Assembly: GCF_001375655.1 (NCBI RefSeq)
Contig: NZ_CTEN01000002.1
Location: 62,001-126,000 of the forward strand
DNA: 64,000 nucleotides
Origin: Streptococcus varani
GTDB taxonomy: Bacteria > Bacillota > Bacilli > Lactobacillales > Streptococcaceae
Reading direction: 5' to 3'
Below are positions 26,603 through 36,715 of this stretch, in pieces (position 1 is the stretch's first letter; each line of letters starts with the position of its first letter). The position numbers and the translations under genes are program-made. The notes beneath the pieces were generated by a model. That model searched no databases. It saw only the letters and a program-made list of their open reading frames with translations, and was not told where the DNA came from.

Positions 26603-29600
26603 TTAGATAGCCTGTGTTGTAAAACTACGGCTTTCTAGGACACGAAGCATGGCATCCGCTGTATCTAGGGCTGTAAAAAGAGGTACACCTTGTTCAGTCG
26701 CTGAGCTACGGATGGCTGTTCCAACCTTGTCATAGGTCCGCTTGGTACCCACAGTATTGATAATGGCTTGTACCTTCTTGGCACGAACCAAAGCAGGAAT
26801 ATTATTCTCTGGATCCAGACCAAGTTTGTCAACAAGAACCGGTGCCAAACCATTCTCAGCAAAATATTTGGCTGTTCCTTCTGTTGCAAGGATACCGTAA
26901 CCAATAGTTGTGAAGCGTTTAGCCAGAGCCAGTGCCTCCTCCTTCGTATCATCTGCAATAGTGAAGACTACATTTCCAAATTCTGGTAGATGGAAGTAAG
27001 AAGCCTCAAAAGCCTTATAGAGTGCTTTTTCTAAGGTCAAATCAGACCCCATGACCTCACCGGTTGACTTCATTTCAGGCCCTAAAAGACTGTCTACTTT
27101 GGCTAGTTTTGTAAAGGAGAAGACCGGCGCTTTGACATGAACCTGTGGACTTTCAGGATAGAGGCCATCTGAATAGCCCAACTCCTCTAAACCTTGTCCC
27201 AAAATCAACTTGGTCGCCACTTGTGCCATTGGAATATCGGTTACTTTTGATAAAAATGGTACTGTCCGACTGGCGCGTGGATTGACCTCAATCACATAGA
27301 CCGTCTCATCCTTAATAACAAATTGGATATTCATCATTCCGATACAGTTGAGACCAATTGCTAAGCGTTTGGTGTAGTCTGCAATGGTATCTTGAAGGTC
27401 TTTGGAGAGAGTCTGAGGCGGATAAACGGCCATAGAATCCCCTGAGTGGACCCCCGCCCGCTCGATATGTTCCATAATCCCTGGAATCAAGACAGATTTT
27501 CCATCTGAGATGGCATCCACTTCACATTCACGTCCGACAATGTAAGAGTCTACCAAGACAGGATGCTCTGGACTGGCCTTGACAGCTGTTCGCATATAGG
27601 AACGAAGGTCTTCTTCGTTTTCCACGATTTCCATGGCCCGACCACCCAGTACATAAGAGGGACGAACAAGGACTGGAAAGCCAATAGCACGAGCTGCATC
27701 AACTGCTTCTTCCTCATTGGTTGCCGTCTGACCAGGCGGTTGCGGTATACCCAAATCTTTGAGAGCTTTTTCAAAAAGATCGCGATCCTCAGCCCGATCC
27801 AAGTCAGCAACCTGTGTCCCAAGAATCCTTACACCTGCATTGAATAAACTTTCTGCCAAGTTGATAGCCGTCTGTCCACCAAACTGCACGACCACTCCTT
27901 TTGGCTGCTCCAAATTGATGACATTCATAACATCTTCAAAGGTCAATGGTTCAAAGTAAAGTTTATCCGATACAGAAAAGTCAGTGGATACTGTTTCCGG
28001 ATTGGAGTTCATGATGATGGCTTCATAACCAGCAGTCTGAATGGCTTTGACCGAGTGAACAGTCGCATAGTCAAACTCCACACCTTGTCCGATACGAATT
28101 GGACCAGAACCTAGTACAATAACCGATTCTTTGTCTGTTTTAATAGACTCATTTTCCCACTCGTAGGTCGAATAGAAATAAGGGGTTGAAGACTCAAACT
28201 CCGCTGCACAGGTATCGACCATCTTATAAACTGGAATGATTTTATTTTCTGTACGGAGTTTTCTGATATCAGCGCTTGTCTGATTCCAGAGTTCGGCAAT
28301 CTTACGATCCGCAAAACCATTTCGCTTGGCTTCTTTTAGAATAGCAAGATTTCCTGGGTTGACTTTCAGTTCTTCTTCGATTTCGAAAATATGAAGCAAT
28401 TTGTCCAAGAAAAAGAGGTCAATTTTCGTTAAGTCCGCAATTTCTTCGATGGTAAAACCACGACGGATGGCTTCAGATACATAGAACAGTCGGTCATCTT
28501 GTGCCTTGACGATTTTCTCAATCAGTTGGTCATCCGTTTTTTCTGTGAGTTCAGTCATTTCATTGTGATAAACACCAATTTCTAGGGAACGACAAGCCTT
28601 GAGAAGAGACTCTTCAATGTTGCGACCGATAGCCATGACCTCCCCAGTTGCCTTCATCTGGGTACCGAGACGACGCTCCCCATGCTCAAATTTATCAAAG
28701 GGGAAGCGTGGAATCTTAGCCACCACATAGTCCAGAGCTGGTTCAAACATGGCATAGCTGGTGCCTGTTACTGGATTAATCATTTCATCCAAGGTCAAAC
28801 CTACTGCGATTTTAGCAGCTAGTTTAGCAATTGGATAGCCAGTAGCTTTTGAAGCTAGGGCTGATGAACGAGAAACACGTGGGTTGACTTCAATGACATA
28901 GTATTTGAAACTATGCGGATCTAGAGCCAGCTGTACATTACAGCCCCCTTCGATTTTCAAAGCACGGATAATACTGAGACTGGCATCACGAAGCATCTGG
29001 TTTTCGATATCAGAAAGGGTCTGTGTCGGTGCAAAGACGATAGAATCTCCTGTATGAATCCCAACAGGATCAAAGTTTTCCATGTTACAGACAACCAAGG
29101 CATTGTCTGCTGCATCCCGCATGACTTCATATTCGATTTCCTTGAAACCAGCGATAGAGCGTTCAATCAAACATTGAGTAACAGGGGACAACTTGAGACC
29201 ATTTTTGGCTATTTCACGTAATTCTTCTTCATTGGCACACATGCCACCACCTGTCCCACCAAGAGTAAAGGCTGGACGGACAATGAGTGGGTAGCCAATG
29301 GTATTGGCAAAAGCAACTGCTTGGTCAACCGTTGTCACAATTTCAGATTCTGGGATAGGTTGCTTCAAGTCCTCCATGAGCTTTTTAAAGAGATCGCGGT
29401 CTTCAGCCTGATCAATTGCAGACAGTTTCGTCCCAAGAAGTTCCACTCCAAGCTCTTCTAAAATACCAGTTTTAGATAATTCCATAGCCATATTAAGCCC
29501 CGTTTGTCCACCGAGAGTGGGTAAAAGCGCATCGGGACGTTCTTTACGTAAAATACGGCTGACAAATTCAATCGTAATCGGTTCGATATAAACCTTATCC

Positions 29601-29782
29601 GCAATTTCCTTATCTGTCATGATGGTGGCAGGATTTGAATTAACAAGGACAACACTGTATCCTTCTTCTTTTAAAGCCAGACAAGCCTGCGTCCCAGCAT
29701 AATCAAACTCTGCAGCTTGACCAATAATAATGGGACCCGACCCAATCACCATGATTTTAGTAATATCTCTACGTTTAGGCAT
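26603..29782 (-). CDS. carB: Carbamoyl-phosphate synthase large subunit
   Basis: 1059 aa. Using ammonia from CarA, it makes carbamoyl phosphate for pyrimidine and arginine synthesis. Two homologous ATP-grasp halves are visible: [20 protein letters not shown] starts the first and [18 protein letters not shown] (about residue 555) the second. The C-terminal allosteric domain (about 930-1059) follows. The start [14 protein letters not shown] is canonical, but no Shine-Dalgarno is present; a folded repeat element ends nine bases before ATG. It is the last gene of pyrR-pyrB-carA-carB. Confidence 0.97.
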   Translation of the reverse strand: MPKRRDITKIMVIGSGPIIIGQAAEFDYAGTQACLALKEEGYSVVLVNSNPATIMTDKEIADKVYIEPITIEFVSRILRKERPDALLPTLGGQTGLNMAMELSKTGILEELGVELLGTKLSAIDQAEDRDLFKKLMEDLKQPIPESEIVTTVDQAVAFANTIGYPLIVRPAFTLGGTGGGMCANEEELREIAKNGLKLSPVTQCLIERSIAGFKEIEYEVMRDAADNALVVCNMENFDPVGIHTGDSIVFAPTQTLSDIENQMLRDASLSIIRALKIEGGCNVQLALDPHSFKYYVIEVNPRVSRSSALASKATGYPIAKLAAKIAVGLTLDEMINPVTGTSYAMFEPALDYVVAKIPRFPFDKFEHGERRLGTQMKATGEVMAIGRNIEESLLKACRSLEIGVYHNEMTELTEKTDDQLIEKIVKAQDDRLFYVSEAIRRGFTIEEIADLTKIDLFFLDKLLHIFEIEEELKVNPGNLAILKEAKRNGFADRKIAELWNQTSADIRKLRTENKIIPVYKMVDTCAAEFESSTPYFYSTYEWENESIKTDKESVIVLGSGPIRIGQGVEFDYATVHSVKAIQTAGYEAIIMNSNPETVSTDFSVSDKLYFEPLTFEDVMNVINLEQPKGVVVQFGGQTAINLAESLFNAGVRILGTQVADLDRAEDRDLFEKALKDLGIPQPPGQTATNEEEAVDAARAIGFPVLVRPSYVLGGRAMEIVENEEDLRSYMRTAVKASPEHPVLVDSYIVGRECEVDAISDGKSVLIPGIMEHIERAGVHSGDSMAVYPPQTLSKDLQDTIADYTKRLAIGLNCIGMMNIQFVIKDETVYVIEVNPRASRTVPFLSKVTDIPMAQVATKLILGQGLEELGYSDGLYPESPQVHVKAPVFSFTKLAKVDSLLGPEMKSTGEVMGSDLTLEKALYKAFEASYFHLPEFGNVVFTIADDTKEEALALAKRFTTIGYGILATEGTAKYFAENGLAPVLVDKLGLDPENNIPALVRAKKVQAIINTVGTKRTYDKVGTAIRSSATEQGVPLFTALDTADAMLRVLESRSFTTQAI

Positions 29783-29789
29783 AATTTAT

Positions 29790-29936
29790 GATACAAAGGG
29801 ACATTTCGCTTGCGAAATTTTTTGTAAAAAATAGAAAAATCAAGGAAGGCATCTAGCGCCTAGGAAATTTTATCTTTTTTCTAGAAAATTAGTCCCGTGT
29901 TCAAATGAGCGAGTTAGCTCATTTGAATTCTGTATC
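29790..29936 (-). ncRNA. Structured leader element of carB (related to the parC leader)
   Basis: On the minus strand the predicted fold has an outer GATACA/TGTATC stem and a perfect 11-bp hairpin TTCAAATGAGC with GCTCATTTGAA. A GGGAC/GTCCC stem encloses two more hairpins, AGGC-GCCT and TTTCGC-aa-GCGAAA. The 89 bases between GGGAC and GTCCC match the parC leader (90 bases) in sequence and layout. Whether it acts as RNA or is a mobile repeat is not decided. Confidence 0.55.
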
Positions 29937-29953
29937 CTCTCCTTTCTTTCATT

Positions 29954-29973
29954 TGCCGACTCTCAGGACGGCA
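29954..29973 (-). promoter_or_regulatory. PyrR-binding-loop-like hairpin between carA and carB
   Basis: The minus strand reads TGCCGTCCTGAGAGTCGGCA: a 5-bp stem with the loop GUCCUGAGAG, which fits RUCCNGNGAG of the PyrR consensus ARUCCNGNGAGGYU. Upstream in the same 356-bp gap lie further hairpins, TAGTTCAAG/CTTGAACTA and GAAAATGATTT/AAATCGTTTTC. No U-rich terminator follows, so control of translation or mRNA stability would be more likely than attenuation. Confidence 0.45.
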
Positions 29974-30138
29974 TTAAATAAGATTTCGACGTGAGAAAAC
30001 GATTTCAATCACAAATCATTTTCGAGCTAGTGCGGGAAATAACTAGGGCACCATAGTGACTAGCGTAGTTCAAGAAGTGACTTCAATCATCCTTGAACTA
30101 TTTTCAGCTAACCGTGCACCAGGCAATAACCTTCCATA

Positions 30139-31227
30139 TTATCGACCGCTATGTTCTAACTTAAACGCATCAATCATCTCTAAGAATTCATCAAAAAGAT
30201 AAGAAGCATCATGTGGACCAGGTGCAGCATCTGGATGAAACTGGACCGAGAAGGCTGGGAAGCGACGGTGACGTACGCCCTCCACTGTCTTGTCATTAAT
30301 CTCTTCATGCGTAATCATGAGATCCTCTGGGAAGTTTTCTCGTGAAACTGCAAATCCATGATTTTGACTAGTAAAATCAACACGGCCAGTCGCAATCTCA
30401 CGAACGGCATGATTAAAGCCACGATGACCAAATTTCATTTTAAAGGTTCCTGCACCATTTGCTTTGGCGAACAGTTGGTGTCCCATACAGATACCAAAAA
30501 TGGGGATTTTCCCTTGAACACCACGAATCATGTCCAAAACTTCCGGTACGTCATCTGGATTTCCTGGACCATTTGACAACATGACCCCATCAGGATTCAG
30601 TGTCAAAATTTCCTCGGCCCTTGTATCGTAAGGCACGACAGTAATGTTGCACTCCCTCTTGGACAGTTCCCGTAAAATAGAATGTTTAAGTCCAAAGTCA
30701 ACTAATACTATATTTTTTCCAATGCCCGGAGCTGGATAGGCCGTTTTAGTGGAAACTTCTTCTATATTATTGGTTGGTAAAACAGTGGCACGGAGTTGGT
30801 CTGTCAAATGCTCAACGGTATCTCCAGCATTGGCTATCGTTGCCCGCATCGTCCCATGCTGACGAATAATTTTGGTTAGTGCGCGTGTATCAATCCCGGC
30901 AATACCCGGTATTTTTTTTGCTTTTAAAAATTCATCGAGAGTCATCTGACTACGCCAATTACTCGGGCGACGAGCCGCTTCTGCCACAACTACTCCCTTA
31001 CAAGTTGGGATAATGGACTCGTAATCATCACGATTGATGCCGTAATTTCCCACCAAAGGATAGGTAAAGGTCAATATCTGACCATTATAGGATTGATCCG
31101 TAATTGATTCTTGATAGCCTGTCATACCAGTATTAAATACAATCTCACCCGTTACATCGAAGTCTGCTCCAAAGGCTTGTCCCTCAAAAATTGTTCCATC
31201 TTCTAGGATTAGTAATCTTCTTGACAT
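30139..31227 (-). CDS. carA: Carbamoyl-phosphate synthase small subunit
   Basis: 362 aa glutaminase subunit. The class I amidotransferase nucleophile is the Cys in [12 protein letters not shown] (about residue 240), with the His-Glu pair in [12 protein letters not shown]. The ATG at 31227 ([20 protein letters not shown]) follows AAGGAAG and is preferred to a start 24 bases upstream. The 356-bp gap to carB is unusual for an operon and is full of hairpins. Confidence 0.96.
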   Translation of the reverse strand: MSRRLLILEDGTIFEGQAFGADFDVTGEIVFNTGMTGYQESITDQSYNGQILTFTYPLVGNYGINRDDYESIIPTCKGVVVAEAARRPSNWRSQMTLDEFLKAKKIPGIAGIDTRALTKIIRQHGTMRATIANAGDTVEHLTDQLRATVLPTNNIEEVSTKTAYPAPGIGKNIVLVDFGLKHSILRELSKRECNITVVPYDTRAEEILTLNPDGVMLSNGPGNPDDVPEVLDMIRGVQGKIPIFGICMGHQLFAKANGAGTFKMKFGHRGFNHAVREIATGRVDFTSQNHGFAVSRENFPEDLMITHEEINDKTVEGVRHRRFPAFSVQFHPDAAPGPHDASYLFDEFLEMIDAFKLEHSGR

Positions 31228-31286
31228 AATCTTCCTTTCTCTATCTGTCATTCATTCTTGTCTTAAGGGACAGTATCTACATCATT

Positions 31287-32213
31287 CTAAGCTTTACCGT
31301 TGAGAACAGCTTCTAAAATGGCCATCCGAACAAAAACTCCATTGGTCATTTGACTCACAATACGCGATTTTGGTGCTTCTACCAGATGATCATCTATTTC
31401 AACATCTCGGTTAACCGGTGCAGGGTGCATGACAATTGCTTCTTCTTTTAAATGTTGGTAGCGAGCTTCTGTCAAACCAAACTGACGATTGTAATCTTCC
31501 TTTGAAAAACTATCATGTCCATCATGACGTTCATGTTGAACACGAAGCAACATGAGAACATCCAGTTCATCAATCACATCATCTAAGTCCACATGTTGCC
31601 CATAAATATCAAACTCATCTGAATACCACTGGCTAGGCCCAGTAAAGTAGATTGTAGCTCCCAAACGTTTCAAAATTTGCATGTTTGATTTGGCAACCCG
31701 CGAATGATTGATATCACCTGCAATGGCAATTTTTAGGCCTTCAAATTGACCGAACTCTTGATAAATGGTCATCAAGTCTAGTAGTGATTGGCTAGGGTGC
31801 TGCCCCGAACCATCTCCCCCATTTACAATAGATGTTTGAATCGTCGGACTGTCAATCAACTGTTTGTAGTAATCCACTTCTGAATGGCGAATGACACAGA
31901 TATCCACTCCCAGAGCGCTCATGGTCAAGATGGTATCATAGAGAGTTTCTCCCTTATTAACGGAACTGGTCCTAGCATCGAAGTCAATCATGCCCATACC
32001 CAGTCGAAGTTCCGCCATTTCAAAGGATTTGTGGGTCCTAGTCGAATCTTCGAAGAAAAGATTGGAAGCGTAATATGTTCGATCGTGAATAATTTCAACC
32101 TCTCCATTTTTGAATTGGATGCCCCGCTTAATCAGACCGAGAACTTCTTCATTAGAGAGTGTTTCCATTGTAACCAGGTGTTTGAGAGAAACTTTACCAT
32201 TTGTGATTGTCAT
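31287..32213 (-). CDS. pyrB: Aspartate carbamoyltransferase catalytic subunit
   Basis: 308 aa. It condenses carbamoyl phosphate with aspartate in the first committed pyrimidine step. The carbamoyl-phosphate site [20 protein letters not shown] (about residues 53-72) and the HPSQSLLDL motif are complete. No regulatory PyrI subunit is nearby, as usual for firmicutes. The Shine-Dalgarno is weak. Confidence 0.96.
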   Translation of the reverse strand: MTITNGKVSLKHLVTMETLSNEEVLGLIKRGIQFKNGEVEIIHDRTYYASNLFFEDSTRTHKSFEMAELRLGMGMIDFDARTSSVNKGETLYDTILTMSALGVDICVIRHSEVDYYKQLIDSPTIQTSIVNGGDGSGQHPSQSLLDLMTIYQEFGQFEGLKIAIAGDINHSRVAKSNMQILKRLGATIYFTGPSQWYSDEFDIYGQHVDLDDVIDELDVLMLLRVQHERHDGHDSFSKEDYNRQFGLTEARYQHLKEEAIVMHPAPVNRDVEIDDHLVEAPKSRIVSQMTNGVFVRMAILEAVLNGKA

Positions 32214-32266
32214 GATATTACCTATTTAACCTTTTTGATGAGAGATGTTGAAAAATAAATGAATGA

Positions 32267-32788
32267 TTAGTTTGCTTCTAGTAAGAGAACGGTGTCTTGT
32301 CCATCAACTTCAGTCATGTGAACAATGATTTCTTCTGAACGACTGGTTGGAATATTTTTACCAACATAATCTGCTCGAATGGGCAATTCTCTGTGACCGC
32401 GGTCAACCAATACGGCCAAGCTGACCCGTGAGGGTCTTCCAAGGCTAACCAGATTGTCAATGGCCGCTCGGATAGTTCGACCAGTATATAAGACATCATC
32501 TACTAATATCACATCACGACCATTGATATCGGCTATCATCTCAGTCGTATCTTCTTCTACCTTCACATCATCTCGGAATGGTTTGGTATCTAGTTCACCT
32601 AAGGGGACATCTATCCCTTCAAGCTGCTTCAACCTCTCCTGTATACGCTTGGCAATAAAGACACCACGGGTCTTGATCCCAGCAAGGACAATATTATCTA
32701 GATCCTTATTGCGCTCAATAATCTCATAAGTGATTCGGGTGATGGCCCGTTTCATCGTCATTTCGTCAACTATTTCTTTTGTTTTCAT
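32267..32788 (-). CDS. pyrR: Pyrimidine operon regulator / uracil phosphoribosyltransferase
   Basis: 173 aa. The PRPP-binding loop [19 protein letters not shown] (about residues 94-112) is typical of PyrR, which senses UMP and binds pyr mRNA. The ATG at 32788 follows GGAGG by seven bases. It heads the operon with pyrB, carA and carB. Its own leader contains hairpins but no clear PyrR consensus loop. Confidence 0.95.
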   Translation of the reverse strand: MKTKEIVDEMTMKRAITRITYEIIERNKDLDNIVLAGIKTRGVFIAKRIQERLKQLEGIDVPLGELDTKPFRDDVKVEEDTTEMIADINGRDVILVDDVLYTGRTIRAAIDNLVSLGRPSRVSLAVLVDRGHRELPIRADYVGKNIPTSRSEEIIVHMTEVDGQDTVLLLEAN

Positions 32789-32809
32789 CAAAAGACCTCC
32801 AAAAATTTA

Positions 32810-32862
32810 GGGAAAATTTCCCATATGTTGAACAAGTAAAATTTCTGAGAAAAACTCAGAAA
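32810..32862 (-). promoter_or_regulatory. Hairpins in the pyrR leader
   Basis: On the minus strand TTTCTGAG-ttttt-CTCAGAAA followed by TTTTAC looks like a small terminator. Next comes the palindrome GGGAAATTTTCCC, 14 bases before the ribosome-binding site. These could form an attenuator; the regulator is not evident. Confidence 0.4.
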
Positions 32863-32932
32863 ATGTAGAAGCTAGTCTCAACTTTTGTTTAAACTAGTTT
32901 AATGTATGTATCGAGGCTCATTTTGCTTTTTA

Positions 32933-33031
32933 ATACTCTTTGAAAATCAACATTAGATGAGTTAAAGTTCCCTGTCCACCACTAGGTACACCTGCATCGA
33001 TTTGCCTCATCTTTTGATTTTCTTTGAGTAT
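32933..33031. repeat. BOX-like repeat (99 bp)
   Basis: The ends ATACTCTTTGAAAATCAA and, inverted, ATACTCAAAGAAAATCAAAA match closely, and the ATACTC ends with GAAAATC resemble the outer arms of streptococcal BOX elements. The second inner arm pair GATGAG/CTCATC is also complementary. No coding frame. It lies upstream of pyrR and may influence that leader. Confidence 0.55.
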
Positions 33032-33056
33032 AAGCGCCCTTGGCCAAGATACACAG

Positions 33057-33082
33057 AAAAAAACCTCCTTACCAAGGAGGTT
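33057..33082 (-). terminator. Terminator between the Pr6Pr gene and the pyrimidine operon
   Basis: AACCTCCTT-ggt-AAGGAGGTT followed by TTTTT on the minus strand, a perfect nine-pair stem. It stands 180 bp behind the membrane-protein gene at 33265. Confidence 0.85.
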
Positions 33083-33190
33083 TCAGAAAATCTAGGTACA
33101 ACAAAAAAGTCGCCCCATCTCTACATGATACTCCTTGCTTGCCTCACAGGACAATTCTTAAAGGATTATTAATTTCTTACAGTATAACAA

Positions 33191-33226
33191 AAAATAAAGG
33201 GAGTGACAAACAATTTCCTTTATTTT
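33191..33226 (-). terminator. A+T-rich hairpin behind the Pr6Pr gene
   Basis: AAAATAAAGG-16 bases-CCTTTATTTT followed by TTG on the minus strand. The ten-pair stem is mostly A-T. It may be a weak first terminator. Confidence 0.45.
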
Positions 33227-33264
33227 CTAAACTTTTTTCAATTTTATTTTTTTTTGTTCGGATT

Positions 33265-33903
33265 TTATGACTGTTCAGTCTTGATTGGTTTCAGTTGCAA
33301 AGACTTTAAAAGATAAAGTATATAGCCTGCAAGGATATATACCAGGAAAATAAGGACTGCATGTGTGGCTACATAGCTCCATCCATATTTATAAACATTT
33401 AAGAAATAATAAGCAAAAGGGCTGTCTTTTGCATCTGGAATGGGCCATTTTAAAACCAATCCATTAAAAAGAGCAAAGACCATATAAAGAAGAGGGAGGG
33501 CGGTCCATCGAACGGGGTCTAAAAAATGATATTGACGACGACGGTCAACAAAGAGCGTATCAAAAAAGAAGTAAAGCGGTGTAATATAGTGGCACAGGAT
33601 ATTCTCTACTCGCCAAAAATGAGTCGCTAAGGGTGCCAACATAAAATGATAAATCACGAAAGTAATCATGATGGACATGGTGACTGCTGCCTTTATTCGT
33701 AAGAAATTTCTTGACTGGAGATCGATATTTTTCAACATGGCCATGAGCATGTAGAGAGTAAATAAACTGACCAAGAGATTGGATAAAGTCGTATAGTACA
33801 TGAGCATGCCAATTCCATTCTTATAGATTTGAATACCAGTTCCTAGACTGGCAAACAGAAACAGAAGGCAACGTGAATAAAATAAGAGTTTATTGTCTTT
33901 CAT
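33265..33903 (-). CDS. Pr6Pr-family membrane protein
   Basis: 212 aa from MKDNKLLFYSRCLLFLF. Six hydrophobic segments with the conserved HFWRVENILCHYITPLYFFF motif identify the bacterial Pr6Pr (FAR-17a/AIG1-like) group. The His residues in the third to fourth helices are typical. AAGGAAG precedes the ATG. The biochemical role is unknown. It begins 47 bp after the PhnA-like gene and is probably transcribed with it. Confidence 0.8.
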   Translation of the reverse strand: MKDNKLLFYSRCLLFLFASLGTGIQIYKNGIGMLMYYTTLSNLLVSLFTLYMLMAMLKNIDLQSRNFLRIKAAVTMSIMITFVIYHFMLAPLATHFWRVENILCHYITPLYFFFDTLFVDRRRQYHFLDPVRWTALPLLYMVFALFNGLVLKWPIPDAKDSPFAYYFLNVYKYGWSYVATHAVLIFLVYILAGYILYLLKSLQLKPIKTEQS

Positions 33904-33950
33904 AACTTCCTTTCTTAAAAAAATAAGACTGGACGCATCCAGCCTCACCA

Positions 33951-34283
33951 TTAAATTTTCTTGACAAATTCAGATTTCAGTTTCATAGCACCGAAGCCAT
34001 CGATTTTACAGTCGATATTATGGTCGCCTTCGACGATACGAATACCCTTAACGCGAGTTCCTTGCTTCAAATCTTTTGGTGCCCCTTTGACCTTCAAGTC
34101 TTTGATTAAAGTTACGGTATCCCCATCTGCTAAGCGATTTCCGTTAGCATCAATGGCTACAGGCCCTTCTTCAACAGTTTCTGCTGGATTCCATTCATAG
34201 GCACATTCTGGACAGACCAGCATAAGGCCATCCTCATAAACATATTCTGATTGACATTTTGGGCAATTTGGTAAAGTTTCCAT
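33951..34283 (-). CDS. PhnA/YjdM-like zinc-ribbon protein
   Basis: 110 aa from [20 protein letters not shown]. The N-terminal zinc ribbon has CPKC (residues 7-10) and CPEC (residues 25-28). The C-terminal PhnA domain includes [15 protein letters not shown]. In spite of the name the family is not shown to degrade phosphonates. The ATG follows GGAGAAAGA. The gene begins 51 bp after rluD. Confidence 0.85.
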   Translation of the reverse strand: METLPNCPKCQSEYVYEDGLMLVCPECAYEWNPAETVEEGPVAIDANGNRLADGDTVTLIKDLKVKGAPKDLKQGTRVKGIRIVEGDHNIDCKIDGFGAMKLKSEFVKKI

Positions 34284-34334
34284 TCTTTCTCCTTTATTCT
34301 CCTCATTTTTTTGCTCTATCATGTAACGATTTTT

Positions 34335-35246
34335 TTAGGCATCATTTTGTGGCTGACTTTGTTTGCGTAATTTTTCCAAGGTTTCAAGGAAAATAGCGGG
34401 TGGCTCAGCCGTAAAAGTAACCATTTCTCCTGTTTGTGGATGACTAAATCCAAGAGTTTGTGCATGCAAAAATTGACCATGGCCTTTGAGTGTCTTTTTA
34501 GGGCCGTAAGCAGGATCACCAGCAACTGGGTGCCCGATATAAGCCATGTGGACACGAATTTGGTGCGTCCGACCTGTCTCCAAGGTTAGCTCAACCAAGC
34601 TATATTCGCCAAAACGCTCTAAGACATGGAAGCGAGTCAGAGCTGGTTTTCCTTTTCCTGTAACAGCTTGTTTCTTACGGTCTTTTTCAGAACGACCAAT
34701 TGGCGCTTCAATGACACCACGATCTTTTGGCAAATTACCATGCACAATGGCCAGGTATTTGCGAAGAGATTTTTTTTCTTTGAGCTCCTCAGCCAATGTG
34801 CTATGCGCCTGATCATTCTTAGCAATCATCAAAAGGCCAGATGTATCCTTATCAATGCGATGGACAATCCCAGGGCGCAGGATGCCATTGATACCCGACA
34901 AGTCTTTGATATGATACAAGAGTGCATTGACAAGGGTGCCGGAAGTATGTCCAGCTGAGGGGTGAACTACCATCCCTTGAACTTTATTCACAACCGCCAC
35001 ATCAGCATCCTCATAGACAATATCTAAAGGAATATTTTCAGCAACATATTCGACTTCTTCTACTTGTGGAAGTTGGTAACTGATAACATCTCCAGCTTGG
35101 ACAGCATATTTGGCTTTTTTCAGCTCACCATTAACCAAAACTTGACCTTCTTTGATTTGTTCATTGGCAAGAGAGCGTGACAATTCTGTCAAGTCCGCTA
35201 AGGCTTTATCTAATCGGATACCGCCATTTTTAATTTTTAACTCCAT
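34335..35246 (-). CDS. rluD: RluD-type 23S rRNA pseudouridine synthase
   Basis: 303 aa. An N-terminal S4-like RNA-binding domain (about residues 10-65) precedes the RluA-class catalytic domain with the aspartate in HRIDKDTSGLLMIAK (about residue 139). The family modifies uridines of 23S rRNA, here probably helix 69. It overlaps lspA by 17 bases, a typical firmicute pair. Confidence 0.94.
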   Translation of the reverse strand: MELKIKNGGIRLDKALADLTELSRSLANEQIKEGQVLVNGELKKAKYAVQAGDVISYQLPQVEEVEYVAENIPLDIVYEDADVAVVNKVQGMVVHPSAGHTSGTLVNALLYHIKDLSGINGILRPGIVHRIDKDTSGLLMIAKNDQAHSTLAEELKEKKSLRKYLAIVHGNLPKDRGVIEAPIGRSEKDRKKQAVTGKGKPALTRFHVLERFGEYSLVELTLETGRTHQIRVHMAYIGHPVAGDPAYGPKKTLKGHGQFLHAQTLGFSHPQTGEMVTFTAEPPAIFLETLEKLRKQSQPQNDA

Positions 35247-35694
35247 GATCCTCTTCTTTCATGATACAAATAAACAAAATCAATACTCCAATGGTTAAAT
35301 AAGAATCCGCCACATTAAAAATTGGAAAATTAATAAAGTCCAGATGAAACATATCCACCACATATCCAAGACGAATACGATCGATAAAATTTCCCAAACC
35401 ACCTGCAATAATCAAAGAGAGGCTGGAAAGCAACCAGATACTAGCATTGATATGTTTGATCAAGTACCAAATAGCCCCTGACATGATGACGATGGTAATA
35501 ATCGTAAAAAAGGCTTGCTGATTTTGCAAAAGCGACCAAGCTGCCCCATAATTTCGTAGATAAGCCAAGCTCATCACATTGGGAATAAATTCCCGTAGAG
35601 TGTCCAAAGCAATATTTTCTACTGTCCACCACTTGACCAATTGATCAAGGACAATCAGGAGAATTATTACTAGTGGAAGTCCGTATTTTCTCAT
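35230..35694 (-). CDS. lspA: Lipoprotein signal peptidase II
   Basis: 154 aa with four membrane helices. The catalytic aspartates lie in NFIDRIRLGYVVDMF and FNVADSYL (about residues 103-135). It removes signal peptides from prolipoproteins at the membrane. It stands two bases behind cpsY and overlaps rluD. Confidence 0.96.
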   Translation of the reverse strand: MRKYGLPLVIILLIVLDQLVKWWTVENIALDTLREFIPNVMSLAYLRNYGAAWSLLQNQQAFFTIITIVIMSGAIWYLIKHINASIWLLSSLSLIIAGGLGNFIDRIRLGYVVDMFHLDFINFPIFNVADSYLTIGVLILFICIMKEEDHGVKN

Positions 35695-35696
35695 TC

Positions 35697-36602
35697 TTAT
35701 ACCTTTTTCTTATCAAAGTATGTTTGCATCATACTAATAAAATCTTTTGCACATTGACTCAAATCAGTATCTTCACGCTTGACATAGACCATACGATTCC
35801 CTTTTTCTTCCTTAAGCGGAATCACCGTGATCCCATGCACACTTTCGCTATCCAAGAAACCAGAACCAGTCGCATACGCATCCGTCCTCTCCAAAATGCC
35901 ATTTAAGGTTGCCCGATCTGTCACATCAAAGGTCACAGAAGAATCAGAAGTATCAAAGAAATTCTCTGAATAATAGAGGTACTCTTCTTTTTCTTGGGTA
36001 AAACGAACAGTTGGCAGACCAACTAAATCTTCCATCTCAATTTCCGTTTGCTTTGCCAAAGGATGACCTTTGCGAATGTAGAGATGAGTTTGAAACTCGA
36101 TCAACTCAAAAACTTCCAAATGGAGCTTGTGCAGTTTCTGCATAATCCCTTTGGTATTGCGATGATTGAGGTAAATGACTCCCAATTCGCTATACCCCTG
36201 TGCCACTTCATCTAAAATTTGAACCGTTGTCGATTCAAAAATGCGAAAATTAGCATACTCCGGATGAGTTGCTGAAAATTCCGTTATCAGTGGGGGCAAA
36301 AAATCATAGTGCTGACTAGAAATGGAAAACTCAACACGCTCTTCTTCTGCTTGCAAATATAAATTCTCAAAACTATCAAAGCCCTTGACTAAATTCTGAG
36401 CTTTCTCATAAAATTCCATACCACGACGCGTTAAAAAAGCACCTGAACTGGTTCGGTTAAAAATCTTAAACCCCAATTCCTTTTCAAGATCTCGAACAGA
36501 GATAGAGAGACTCGGTTGGGAAACAAACATTTTTTCAGCAGCTTCGCGAAAGGTACCACTATTTGCGATAGCTACAACATACCGCAATTGTTGAATATTC
36601 AT
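35697..36602 (-). CDS. cpsY: LysR-family transcriptional regulator CpsY-like
   Basis: 301 aa. The N-terminal winged helix MNIQQLRYVVAIANSGTFRE is followed by SQPSLSISVRDLEKELG (recognition helix, about residues 28-44). The C-terminal periplasmic-binding-like domain senses a ligand. It resembles streptococcal CpsY/MtaR, linked to methionine uptake and envelope traits. Transcription from TGGTATAAT about 30 bases upstream probably covers cpsY-lspA-rluD and more. Confidence 0.88.
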   Translation of the reverse strand: MNIQQLRYVVAIANSGTFREAAEKMFVSQPSLSISVRDLEKELGFKIFNRTSSGAFLTRRGMEFYEKAQNLVKGFDSFENLYLQAEEERVEFSISSQHYDFLPPLITEFSATHPEYANFRIFESTTVQILDEVAQGYSELGVIYLNHRNTKGIMQKLHKLHLEVFELIEFQTHLYIRKGHPLAKQTEIEMEDLVGLPTVRFTQEKEEYLYYSENFFDTSDSSVTFDVTDRATLNGILERTDAYATGSGFLDSESVHGITVIPLKEEKGNRMVYVKREDTDLSQCAKDFISMMQTYFDKKKV

Positions 36603-36660
36603 AGATTACTTCCTTTTTTTGCTCTTTACATTATACCACAGAAAGTGACATAAAAGCAGA

Positions 36661-36704
36661 AATAGGAACGAACAAGCTTCTACATAAACTCGTCCATTCC
36701 TATT
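36661..36704 (-). terminator. Hairpin behind the Nudix-like gene
   Basis: AATAGGAATGGACGAG and CTTGTTCGTTCCTATT form a stem with two mismatches, followed by the weak T-run TCTGCTTTT on the minus strand. Confidence 0.5.
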
Positions 36705-36715
36705 ATAGGTTCTAA

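Noticed and set aside
30000..30138. T-box or other amino-acid riboswitch in the carA-carB gap
   Set aside because: No AGGGTGG-type T-box motif and no terminator with a U-run.
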